This document shows, piece after piece, positions 1-10,600 of a DNA stretch of 64,000 bases. Made by a program: the position numbers and the translations under genes. Location: NCBI GenBank assembly GCA_030765045.1, contig CM060970.1, positions 51,360,076-51,424,075 on the forward strand, read 5' to 3'. Under the pieces are notes generated by a model. The model ran no database searches. It was given only the letters and a program-made list of their open reading frames with translations, and was not told the DNA's origin. Each line of letters opens with the position of its first letter. Positions within the stretch are counted from its first letter, which is position 1. This DNA comes from Tenodera sinensis. Lineage: Eukaryota > Arthropoda > Insecta > Mantodea > Mantidae.

Positions 1-59
1 ATTACCTCTCAAACGTGAACCAGTTCAAACCACCTTATCCTTTTGCATCACAATAAAAT

Positions 60-430
60 ATGCACAGTGCGGCCTCCCCACCCCCCTGGATGGTTCACCT
101 GCTGGGGATCCGGACACAAGACATCCTGAATCCCCCACAGCAACAACACTCACTACAAGTCACCAAAGATGTCACAAATTCACTCAGATAACAGCTAACT
201 CACTTCCTGATCCACTCACATACTCACTGACTCAAATGTGAGAGTGCACCCATTCCACTAGAAACCTCCACACAGTTCCAGAATGTTCAAGAGGCTGAAA
301 CTTCCAGAAGATTCCAAGTATCCGGGTCAATGCCCCCAATGTCCATGAGAGCAAGGCCTATCCACCTACTGTTCTTACCCTCCCAACAACCCCGTGCCAC
401 ACCTGCTGCATCACAATAACAATAATACCA
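60..430 (-). mobile_element. LTR-like patch, unclassified (possible solo LTR)
   Basis: GC-richer than its surroundings. Read on the minus strand it has the order heat-shock-element cluster, then CACATTTGAGTCAGTGAGTA and GTGAGTGG motifs, then GTTGTTGC, which parallels the order HSE, GAGTCAGACGTATGTGAAG, GTTGTTGC in the LTR at 28.1 kb. No clear TG...CA ends or target duplication could be fixed. The relationship is inferred from order and not from overall identity. Confidence 0.35.
275..315. promoter_or_regulatory. Heat-shock-element cluster (3 + 4 units)
   Basis: Positions 275-289 read gTTCc-aGAAt-gTTCa and 296-315 read tGAAa-cTTCc-aGAAg-aTTCc: seven alternating nGAAn/nTTCn pentamers in 41 bp with a one-base register shift between the two blocks. 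HSF trimers bind three or more such alternating units. It lies in the LTR-like patch. Confidence 0.6.
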
Positions 431-645
431 GCCCATTAAGCAACTTATTACTACGGTATTTATGTGCTAGTATATAAACAAAATTGGAAGCTTTACTTTT
501 GGCAAGATTTTGTATGGAATGACCATACTGCCTGTAGCTTGTCACCATAAGTTAGATCACTGTACACAAACATTCATTACATGGCATCACAAATTATATA
601 AGCCGAAATATGATGAATGCTTGTTTAAATGATGGCTAAACTTAA

Positions 646-1447
646 CCCTTCCCGGGCGAAATGCGCATATATTCGCGACGCATGGTTACGCGTCAGCTTT
701 GCACAAATTCTTTTTATACGTTCGCGTAAGCTATCGTAGCTGGCCTTTACTTCACGTAAATGGTCAACAGATGTCATTAGATGAATTTAAGTGCGTGTCT
801 GTGCTTAGGTTTGTGTTTTGTTAGTCGCTATGGAATAATATGTCCTGAGCGGGTAATTTTCTGTGTTGTTTCATTATTTTGCTCGTTTTGGTTTGATTTG
901 GAGCATGGCACATAAGAGACTGTATGGGAAGGATGAAATATGGGCTTGTATAGAATCTGTGCTCAATGAAACAGATGAAAGTGACTTTAGTGCGTGGGAA
1001 AGTGATAAAAACGAAAGTCCTGCAAGTGCGCGCAACAGTGACCTATGTAGCAGCAGGTGTTAGGAAAGAAACAATCTATTTTTGTGAAACATGTGATCTG
1101 AAACCCTATTTACATCCCGATAACTGCTTTGGAGCATACCATACACAAAAAGACTTCAGTGTCACCCAATAAGATGTCTAGGAAGTGATGATGCACTCTG
1201 CCCTGTAGATATGGCAAAGTTTCAGTTGTTTTGGTACATATGCCACTTTTCATTTAAATAAGTGTAGCCTCAAAAGAAAATACCTCTAATAAAAAGCAAT
1301 GTTATGACTTAATGAACATTTATGTTCTTGGTTATACGTTTTCAACGATTTAGTACACAAAATAGTATCATATGTGCCTTATTTTGAATAATATTCATGT
1401 TTTAAAATACTTGAGAAAACCAGGAAAATAATTACGCCCAGCAAGGG
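646..1447 (+). mobile_element. Non-autonomous piggyBac-like element
   Basis: An 802-bp element flanked by TTAA at 642-645 and 1448-1451. The ends form inverted repeats: left CCCTTCCCGGGCG and right (reverse complement) CCCTTGCTGGGCG. TTAA targets and CCC-type termini are the piggyBac signature. It retains a transposase-like N-terminal piece from Met 905 (MAHKRLYGKDEIW, acidic) and, in another frame, a Cys-rich C-terminal tail (ETIYFCETCDLKP...CFGAYHTQKD), with the catalytic DDD core deleted. Confidence 0.85.
905..1171 (+). pseudogene. piggyBac transposase remnant (N-term fused to C-term)
   Basis: Frame 905-1063 encodes an acidic Met-start peptide typical of piggyBac N-termini. The frame ending at 1171 encodes RKETIYFCETCDLKPYLHP followed by CFGAYHTQKDF, like the zinc-binding cysteine-rich domain at the end of piggyBac transposases. 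The central catalytic domain is absent and the two parts are in different frames, so no functional transposase is made. Confidence 0.7.
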
Positions 1448-1449
1448 TT

Positions 1450-1454
<5 letters not shown>

Positions 1455-1509
<55 letters not shown>
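1455..1509. repeat. (GA)n microsatellite
   Basis: About 25 GA units starting immediately after the right TTAA of the piggyBac derivative; slightly interrupted at the end (GAGAAAGAGC). Confidence 0.95.
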
Positions 1510-1629
1510 CACTGCTAACCACAGAATGACTAAATCAACCTAATATTTAAGTAGTGATTTAAGTTTTATTAATAGTCCAGTTTTATTATCAGTTTTCAAA
1601 ATACCATGTGACATTTTAGTTACACACAT

Positions 1630-1633
<4 letters not shown>

Positions 1634-1668
<35 letters not shown>
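1634..1668. repeat. (GA)n followed by G8
   Basis: Fourteen GA units and a run of eight G, leading into a further purine-rich stretch to about 1800. Confidence 0.95.
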
Positions 1669-1669
1669 T

Positions 1670-2155
1670 AATGAAGGGTTATGGGAGAGAGTAGAGAGGG
1701 AGGAAAAAGTAAGAATGAAGGGGGAAGTATAGGAGACAAAAGGAAATGGAAAGAGGGGATACAAGAGACAAGAAAGAGAATGAGGGAGATGGACTCAGAG
1801 CAATCTCCACATTTTATACAGTATGTCAGGATGACTGTTAATGCTACTAGCAGCATAGCAAAGTTTGAAATTCTATACTAGGGCCGCTCTAAGAAACACA
1901 CTTTGGTACACCTCCGCGCAATACATGTACAGCATAAGTAGTTGATATGCAATAACTGCTCAGTTCCTGTAAACTGATTATTTGATTATTTTCTATTTTC
2001 AAATAACAGAGAAAAATGCAGTGCACTACAATGAAATCATTAAACATATTCATTATTACATTTTAAAAGTGATACCATAAAGAAAATACAGGATCTATTT
2101 TCTACTATTTGTTTACCTAAGTGAGCTTCTTATTGCATGAGTATAGGAAACTTAC
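1670..2155. other. Intronic/3' stretch with nothing recognised
   Basis: Purine-rich to about 1800, then AT-rich. I see no exon with splice sites and no mobile-element signature before the donor of exon 16 at 2155. Confidence 0.5.
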
Positions 2156-2432
2156 CTTGGAGAGCCGCGAACTGTATTTATCCAACACTTTCTGCATCAC
2201 AACATCTATGTATTTATCCTTATCTGCACTGAAATCCCTAGGTTCTGTATCCTGCTCATTATCCCAACAAAGATTTGTAACCTCTTTGATGGATAAATGA
2301 GCATCTGGATTGCACTCATCAACAACTCTGTCTGCCATTCCTTGTTTGTTGATCTGGCGATCATATATCTTCTTCTCCAAGCAATTATCCATCACAAGGC
2401 GATACACAAAACAAGGTTTCTTCTGTCCATAC
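2156..2432 (-). CDS. RAD54L2: RAD54L2 exon 16 (end of motif VI, post-helicase)
   Basis: Begins YGQKKPCFVYRLVMDNCLEK and continues KIYDRQINKQGMADRVVDE, then KEVTNLCWDNEQD and ends SSRLSK. The match to mammalian YGQKKPCYIYRLV...EKKIYDRQI-KQGM-DRVVD is close. Donor GTAAGT, exit phase 0, so at least one more coding exon lies beyond the left edge. Nothing in 1-2150 looks like it. Confidence 0.96.
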
Positions 2433-2529
2433 CTATGCAATTCATAGCCCATGTAAGTAATTCCAAGATTCTCAAAATATTTTAGTAATAACAAAAGAAG
2501 ACCACCTTAGTCAAAAGAAAGAAGGCCAG

Positions 2530-2550
2530 AATATATATATATATATATAT
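2530..2550. repeat. (TA)n microsatellite
   Basis: About ten AT units in the intron upstream of exon 16. Confidence 0.9.
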
Positions 2551-2915
2551 TTCACAAACAAAAATTTTGTGACATCTGCCTGACATTGCAGGTGACCATA
2601 AAGATCCAGAATACAGAGATATATGACAAAGTCAATTTTAAGAAGAAGAAAAAAAAAATGATTAAAATTAATATTCAAAATATCTAAAACATTAAAAGAT
2701 TATAACAAGAAGATAACAGTTAACACATGGAATATAAGTGATTATTTAAAATATACAAAGAGTCTTTTAGGACATGTAAACATATATTTACAATTTCGGA
2801 CCATTGCACACCCAGTGCTTTGAGGCAGGTACTTGTGAATTTAAAACATGTTCCGCGGGCACCAAAGAGTAGTCCTTTTACCTCCCATGCATTTTCAGGT
2901 ACATTATATCTCTCA

Positions 2916-3370
2916 CTAAGGTGAGGAAAGCATGGCTTCCTTTTCCTCGTTCACCTGTGTCGCCTGCTGTAAATGTTGCTCCATTCTTACTGTTGGATCA
3001 AGAATGAGACCCTTTGCTGCATCCCTCTTGATGGCTACGATATCTGCTCTTCGATGGCTACCATCCTCAGACAGGCAATGGACCTCTTCATAGACCTCCC
3101 AATTGGCTCTACGAAGGGCTGTAGAAATGGATGAACGCACACGGTGGTGACGAGTGTTGCGAAGTAATTCTCCCTTTGGGCAATATCCTAGTACATGCCC
3201 AAGGGTTTCCACTTCTTTACAATTTGAGTGCCGACATAGTGTTGTTCGCTGATTTCTTCCAGGCACAGATCTTACTGCTGACGTGTTACATGACATTTTG
3301 ATGGCATTAGTCCATTCAGAACATGACAGGATTTTTCTGTTGCTCATCCACGAATTGGCTCTGGGATTCT
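2916..3370 (-). pseudogene. RLE-type (R2/R4-like) LINE 3' ORF fragment
   Basis: Minus-strand frame of about 143-150 codons: ...VRSVPGRNQ, a zinc knuckle CRHSNCKEVETLGHVLGYC, then HHRVRSSISTALRRANW and SHRRADIVAIKRDAA...ILDPTVRME. This Cys-His knuckle followed by R-x-D...ILD-T is the layout after the reverse transcriptase in LINEs that carry a restriction-like endonuclease (R2, R4 and NeSL groups). It is truncated on both sides and not inserted in rDNA. The 3' end stops at 2916. Confidence 0.7.
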
Positions 3371-3374
3371 CTTT

Positions 3375-4310
3375 ATATAATCATTTGTAAAATTTATATT
3401 GTTTCACTGTCAATAGCTTCAGCTTTAACACGTTACATAAGATACTGGCTGTATCTTGAATGATGTGACTATGGCTGCCCTTGCTCTACTATAACCTACC
3501 TCAACACAAGAGGAGGGTAATGGCATTTGCAGTTCAGTCTAGCCTTGATTGGAATGGTACATTTAGTGGGATGTGAAGGTGCCTATTGATCATGTTTACA
3601 GTGTGCAGTTATCATGATGTATACTACAAAATTGCTTATATTTATTGTTGTGGATAAAGCTCAAATGGAATCACATGTGGACTGTTAATTTGAATTTATA
3701 TACAAATTCCCTGGTGTCGTCATTCATAGCAGATCCAAAATTTATAGATTAGAAAAGTTTTAACAGATTAGATCCATGCGATCAATTGTTCTGTACACAA
3801 TAGCCATGTGTAGGACAACCACTGAAAACAAAACAAATCTGTTAACAGAATTAATTGGTAGCGTTTCAGAATTCATTATGCAGTATTTATTTTTAAAATT
3901 TGTTGATGCAATAAACATATCACGAAACTAGTTTGCATTTAATTTCAAGAACTTGCAGCAAATACTCATAAATGAACCTTAAAGTATCTAAGATATTTGT
4001 TACGTTTGTAGAATAATGCCTCTATCTACTTCATGTTAATTGAAACAAACATTTGCAGAAATTATCTTATTGCATATTTTCTTGTAGGTACAAGGGAAAT
4101 ACGGGTTAAATGATAGTCAAATCAGTTAATCCATTCAAAGGCATCTATTGGATATCTTCGAAATTCTGTTCTCCTAGCATGGGCAAGAGATATACATTTC
4201 ATTTGTCATGAAAATGTCTTTAATATATGGTACATATTTTAATCAAAATCATTAGAGCCATTTTTGAGATAATTAAAATGTTTGAAAAATGTTCAATGTA
4301 AAGAGTAACC
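3375..4310. other. Intron with little recognised content
   Basis: AT-rich. At 3400-3420 a short match (TTTCACTGTCAATAGCTTCA) resembles the tail repeat described at 16.2 and 61.9 kb. Otherwise nothing recognised. Confidence 0.45.
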
Positions 4311-4334
4311 TGAAGTGGCAGGATTGTGCATGTG

Positions 4335-4356
4335 CACACACACACACACACACACA
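4335..4356. repeat. (CA)n microsatellite
   Basis: Eleven CA units, followed at 4380 by a T tract. Confidence 0.93.
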
Positions 4357-4980
4357 AACAGACCTTTCTCTAAAACTCCTTTTTTTTTTTTAATACAGGG
4401 CACCTTAAAAGGTTTATTTCCAGTTTATTATCAGTATCAAATTCTTGAATTGACTGCACTATATTCTCCACCTATTATGTGCATGATAAAGGAAAAATAC
4501 TTTTTCTGAATTCCAGAGCCTCAAAACATGTACCTCCTGTGAAATATTGGTATAAAATTTTTGACCAGAATGCAATACCTTCTCTTCCTATGTAAGTGGA
4601 GAGAAAGTAAAACTTCAATGCTGAAGATCCATGGTTTGAGTCCTACCAATAGCACTGAAGTTTTCAAGTCTGATTCAACTTTTAAGCTTCTTGTATTGTA
4701 ACATACAAAATGTTTTCTGCTGACAAGTTATTTATTTGAATGCAAAGGTCGATTTGCTTTGCTTAATTTCAAACTTATCTTAAATTTCTATGGATTCTAA
4801 AACTTAAAATAACATATAGCATATTAAAGAACATTAGGATTCACATGTCCTCTAGTAAAACAAACTTGGCAACGGAACAATTCTGCACCTTAAAAATCAT
4901 TTATGTACAATAAATGTACGTAAAATCAACAATTAAAACAAAGAAAATATCTAATCAACATAAAAGAGGTAGTTTCTTAC

Positions 4981-5179
4981 CTATACACTCTGCATACAGC
5001 TTGTGTATCATGACAGGGATTCCAAGAAGCATCAAATACAACTACACGATTTGCTCCCACCAAGTTGATACCTAGAGAACCTGCTCTAGTAGAAACAAGG
5101 AACAAGTGTATGTTGGGATTTGAGTTGTATTCATTTATGAGCTTCTCCCTTTCCAACGCAGATGTGCTGCCATCCAAGC
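4981..5179 (-). CDS. RAD54L2: RAD54L2 exon 15 (motif V and first half of motif VI)
   Basis: Reads LDGSTSALEREKLINEYNS, then LVSTRAGSLGINLVGANRVV and FDASWNPCHDTQAVCRVYR. STRAG-x-LG-x-NL is motif V; QAVCRVYR with the next exon's YGQ is motif VI including the two arginine-finger residues. All key residues are present. Acceptor ATCACAG, donor GTAAGA, entry phase 1, exit phase 2. Confidence 0.97.
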
Positions 5180-5455
5180 CTGTGATCATAACAATCCTAT
5201 GTAATCTGACATTTTTTAATTAGCAAAAACAAACATATTCAGTTCATTATGAACAATTTCAATAAGATGTATCAACATCTTCAAGAGTTATTTCTCTATT
5301 TTGGTAATGTGTCTTCACTATACAGAACTAAAAGACCTTTGGAGGAATGTAACAGCTATTGCTGCTGACAGATTAAGCCAGAGAAATTGCCGCCTTATTT
5401 TGCAGCTTTTGAAATTCTGGGGTATGGATGGATTTCGAAGATGAAGCCTAAGTGT

Positions 5456-5828
5456 TATGAGAGGTAGAACTGGAACTTAAAAATTCAATGCCACAACTGG
5501 GATTTGAACCACAGACCTTCCGCTTACCGGGCGGCTGCTCTAACCACTGAGCTATTGTGACAAACTGCCAGAATGGCATTAAATTCTCAAACCAGTTCGT
5601 ATTTCTCCTGGTAAACCACAAAGGCAGTCTCACATCAGAGACAAATTACCCCAATGGTGACAATGGTAAGTACTTTATATCCCAGGATTAAATAACCTTC
5701 AGATGGTAATTATTATTTATTTATGCCAACAAACTCACTGTTGGTGTTTTTAAACACACAAGCCGTGTGTGGGCAAAGTTTGAGAGGTAGAACTGGAACT
5801 TAAAAATTCAGTGCCACAACTGGGATTA
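5456..5828 (-). mobile_element. tRNA-derived repeat with terminal direct repeats (copy 1)
   Basis: Read on the minus strand it carries a tRNA-like promoter: A-box-like TAGCTCAGTGGTTAGAGCAG and B-box-like GGTTCAAATCC. The 47-bp segment beginning GAGAGGTAGAACTGGAACTT at 5456 recurs almost unchanged at 5782, a 326-bp period, so the copy is bounded by direct repeats. The same monomer and boundary recur at 26.4 and 60.7 kb. Confidence 0.8.
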
Positions 5829-7313
5829 CCATATAGATTGTTTTTTGGGGTGTCTCAATATACTGCGCCAACTATACACATAGATGCATTTCTTCCACCC
5901 ACATGGGGCTTGAACTCTTGACCTTGCATCTGCCTTTCCATGTTGCAAAATGTGAAACTGATCTTGTTTCATTCCTGAAATAAATCTTTTGATGTCAGTT
6001 TTGCAGAAACATTGCAATGAAATTTAATTTCATGTTAGATCATAAACTTTCTTTTTGTGAGTAAATATCGCAATAAATTATTAATTTCATGGTAAATTGT
6101 AAATACTCATTTCATGAGTTGGGTTAAAATTTGCATTTAATAGTGACAGTAAACATAGGTAACTACACGGATAATCGGAATGGAGTTGATTCTTGTGTAT
6201 TAACATAATTTGTGTCATCACAATCCACCAAAAAATTGTGTCCCATTGATGGTGCATATCTTTCAAAAGGTACAAAATCCTCTTTAATGAAGATGTTTGA
6301 GGTAGATGTTGAAAAGTTTGATATGAAAGACGTACTTATGTTTTGAATAGAACATTTTTGCTATACCATGTACCATGGCCAAAGAATTGTATGTACAATG
6401 ATGTCCTAGAAAATTATTGTGTGGATATATTCTCAATGAATACGGCAAAACGAGATCCTTGTCTTTGACATATGTCCTGAAGAGCCATTACAAGGAATGA
6501 ATAGAACAGAGAAATATTCATCCTGAAATATCACACTTAATTCCCATGAAGTTTAAGTGGACTTCTTGGGCGACAAAATCAATAAAAAGAAACTGAATCT
6601 AGCTCATCCAACCCATTACTTTTAAAGTTTACAAGACTTTAAGGTTTGAATTCATCAAACGCAACCTATTCATGGCCATCACTATCAGCAGCTGGTAACA
6701 CTGCCAATATAAGTTCAGCTATTAATTAATTCACAATAAAAAGAGTAATTCCAGGTAACCATAATTGCTATATGTCATTTTTTTAAAATTTTTATGCTCA
6801 ACATGGCAAATTTGCTCTTCATATTGAGTTAAAAGTATGGCTTCCAACAGAAATCCATGCCATACTAAATATATTATAAGGAGAGTAATACTGGGGAAAA
6901 CACCAAAAGCTATCAAAACTGGTACTGACAGTCATTTCTTTGTTAATTTGGACAATTTTAATTTAAGCTTTGATTGTAACTGATTATAAATTCTATCAAA
7001 TTTGTTTCAGTCAAAGACAAATGTTAACACATAATTACAGACCTCTCTGGAATGTTTAAATTACAAAGCACATACCTATTAACTAAAATATTATCTAAAT
7101 ATACATTTAGATATCATTTTGACAACTGCTGAAGATTCTGAAGGTTTTCAGCTTCTACAAAATAATTATGGACGTTACCAAGAATTGGACATTGGATCAC
7201 TTGACATAAACCATTGATGTTCAGTAGCGGTAGCAATATTTTGAGCCGTCAATAGAGGTACAGTATAATTCAATTTTATAAATTTCCTTCAAATTTATTA
7301 CTTAAGTACTTAC
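5829..7313. other. Intron 14 remainder, nothing recognised
   Basis: AT-rich intron between exons 14 and 15. No coding block, repeat family or RNA gene was recognised by eye. Confidence 0.5.
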
Positions 7314-7530
7314 GATAATAGTTAACGTTACGAGCCCACTTCTCCTGCCTCCCAGGTAAATTGGTCCGCTGGAGAAAATCCTCTATGAGGTTCAGAGTAA
7401 AGAGAGACTGACTGAAAACAAGCATTCTATCACCTAAGGCCATAGATTCCTCCAAAATGCAGAACAAAACTTCCATTTTCGCAGAACTTTCAATAGATCC
7501 AGGCATGTAATTCTTCAAAAGTTCAGTTGC
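7314..7530 (-). CDS. RAD54L2: RAD54L2 exon 14 (lobe 2 start, motif IV)
   Basis: Begins ATELLKNYMPGSIESSAKME, then ILEESMALGDRMLVFSQSLF, ending RNVNYY plus one base. LVFSQSL is the motif IV region at the start of the helicase C-lobe. The donor GTAAGT cuts after TATTATC; the Arg codon completed by exon 15 gives YYRLDGST, matching YFRLDGST of vertebrates. Acceptor TTCTTACAG. Only a 103-bp intron separates it from exon 13. Confidence 0.96.
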
Positions 7531-7633
7531 CTGTAAGAAAAGGCCATATTTAGTATTTATTTATTGCAATGAAAATTCTAATTTGCAAATCATGCATATA
7601 AAATCTTATACAATACACAAAGTGCAGACTTAC

Positions 7634-10600
7634 CCAATCATATGGAATTCCTGGATCTTCCTTTCCACTTAAGTTCCTAATTGTGCCAGTTCCCAGTTCC
7701 ACAAGCTGCTTCCCTTCATTTAAATGGGTCTCTTTGGGACAATCAAAATTGGAAGTTCCACAACTAGCATCTTTACTTTCCACCTGAGCATTTTCCATGG
7801 CTGAAACTTCTGTATTGTCACTTTGTTTTGCATCTTTCATGTCACCCAATTTTTCACCATCCTTGCTTATACCTTTAGGAGAATTTGGAGATGTTCCTTC
7901 ACCTTTCATCTGGATTGAAACATCAGATACTTCAGATTTAGTGAACATTTTATAACTATTTTCCATCATAGATTCATTTGTTAGATTTTTTTCTTCAGTC
8001 TTCATGTTTGTTTGTACTGAAACCCCATTATTCCCATTTCCGACAGCATTTAGACTGGTCTTAAAATGTTGCTCTGTTGGTTTCATATCATTTAGGCATT
8101 TAATATCCTGCAAATGATGTGGGGGAAGTGCTGGTTTAAAATCATTCTCGTTTGGATGGCTTTTACCTTTTTCAACACCCATTCTGCTTTCACCTTCACA
8201 TTTCACTTTATTTTGCCCTAAACTTTCATCTTTTATTGTACCACATTCCTTTGTTTGACCATCTTCATTTTGTTGAACATTTCCTGCTGTATAACCTTCC
8301 CATCTGCCGGGATATGGTGGCTGTGAGCCATACAATTTAGACTCATTATTGCTGCATTCCATTGTCAACATATTAGTACCCTGGCTTTTTGATTCCATGT
8401 TGCTCATATTTCCCATATTTTCATTCATGTATGCCAAACCATAGTAATTATTTGTGGATTCACAATTACTCATTTTCTTGAAGTCCCTTGATGCAATGTT
8501 TTCGGTACCCATGCCTTGTTGTGACACCTGGTTACTATTGTTGCAACTCTGCTGAAGGTAGCCTGTTCCTATATCATATGAAGTATGCATACTACTTTCA
8601 TTTGGATTTCTTGTTTTGGACATCATCTCAGAGTAATTTTGACCATCACATGTGTTTTGAGCATTTCCCATGGAAAACTGACTTCCTGTGGAATGCTGCA
8701 CAGCATTTTGTCCAGTTCCTATCTGATTTTGATAAGGATTCTGAGATGTTCCCAGTGAATTTTGTGACTTAACAGTGTTCTGTGAACTTCCTATCATTGA
8801 CTGAGCTCCTACAGAGCTTTGCTGATTTGTCACGGAGCTTTGCTGAACGTTCAGCATGTTCTGCTGGTTAGACATTTGACCCTGCTGACCACCCATTTGT
8901 CCTACATTCAAGTTCTGTTGATTAATCTGAATTTGATGACCTGCTATTTGTGTCTGTTGATTTCCCATGGGACTTGGTTGATTTGGCAGCATAGTTTGTT
9001 GTGATATCATTTGATTCTTTTCAGGTGAAAAGTTGCTCTGCTGATTTCCCATCATGTTTTGATGGCCTAATATCTGATTTTGTTGACCTTCCATTCCATT
9101 CTGTTGACTTCCTGGCATGTTTTGATTTCGGAGATGATTTTGTGAGCTTCCAACTGAATTCTGATGACCCCCAATCAAGTTCTGCTGTCCTCCCATTGAA
9201 TTCTGCTGTCCTGTCAAAGGATTATGCTGATTTTGTTGTGCTCCCAATGTGTTTTGAGTTCCCATGATATTTTGTTGTCCCATTAGTTGATTTGATTGAC
9301 TAGTCATTTGGTTTTGCTGGTTTTGCTGAGTTCCTAGTGGGCCTCCCATATGGTTCTGCTGATTCATCATAGGATTTTGTGGATTCTGTTGGGTTCCTAA
9401 CTGATTTGGTGGGCTTCCTATTTGATTCTGAGAGCCTCCCATTAAGTTCTGTTGTCTGCCTACTGAAGGGCCACCCATTGCAGTCTGCTGTGTCATCATC
9501 TGATTTTGCTGATTTGCCATTGTATTCGGTTGACTTCCTCCTTGACTCTGTTGATTTCCTAACTGACTCTGTTGATTTCCCAATTGACTCTGTTGACTTC
9601 CCATTGGATCTTGTGGTCCTCCCATTAAAGTTTGTTGAATTCCCATGGAATTCTGTTGACTTCCCATTAGGCTTTGTTGAGTATTGACTGAATTCTGCTG
9701 AGTTCCAATTAAGTTTTGTGGTCCTCCCATCAAGCCTTGCTGAGTTCCCATGGAATTTTGCTGACTTCCCATAGAGTTGTGTGGGCCTCCCATGAGGTTT
9801 TGCTGATTTCCTAAGGAATTCTGTTGGTTTCCCATTGAATTTTGTGGACCTCCCATTAGACTTGGAGTTCCCATTGAATTCTGCTGCCCTCCCATCATGT
9901 TCTGCTGATTTCCCATTGAATTCTGTGGGCCTCCCATTATATTCTGTTGACTTCCAATTGCATTCTGTGGGCTTCCTATTAAATTCTGTTGGCTTCCCAT
10001 TGAATTCTGTGGGCCTCCCATTAAATTCTGTGGACCTCCAATTAGACTCTGAGTTCCCATTGAATTCTGTTGGCTTCCCAAAAGATTCTGTGGGTTTCCT
10101 ATTAGACTTTGACTACTTACTGAATTCTGCTGGCTTCCTGTTGGGTTTTGTTGGCCTCCCATCAGATTTTGCTGATTTCCTAAGGAACCTTGCTGGTTTC
10201 CCATGGAGTTCTGTGGGGCTCCCATTAGACTCTGCTGGCTTACCATAGAATTTTGAGGCCCTCCTAATAGACTCTGCTGACTTCCAATTGAATTCTGTGA
10301 GCCTATTACATTTTGAGTTCCCATTGAACTTTGTTGGCTTCCCAGTGTATTCTGTGGTCCTCCCATTAGACTCTGAGTACCTATTGAATTCTGCTGACTT
10401 CCTGTTGAGTTCTGTTGGCTCCCCATAAGATTCTGTTGAGTTCCTACAGAACTCTGCTGGTTTGCCATGGAATTCTGTGGGGCTCCCATTAGGTTCTGTT
10501 GAGTTCCTATCGAATTCTGTTGAGTTCCTACTGAATTCTGTTGACTTCCCATTGAATTCTGAGGGCCTCCCATGAGATTCTGTTGTGTATTTATAGAACT

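Noticed and set aside
5456..5640. tRNA-gene-like sequences (also 24.8, 26.7, 46.9, 53.8, 57.2 and 61.0 kb)
   Set aside because: A-box and B-box similarity is present, but acceptor stems do not pair properly and the sequences sit in repeated elements; they are SINE-type promoters and not tRNA genes.
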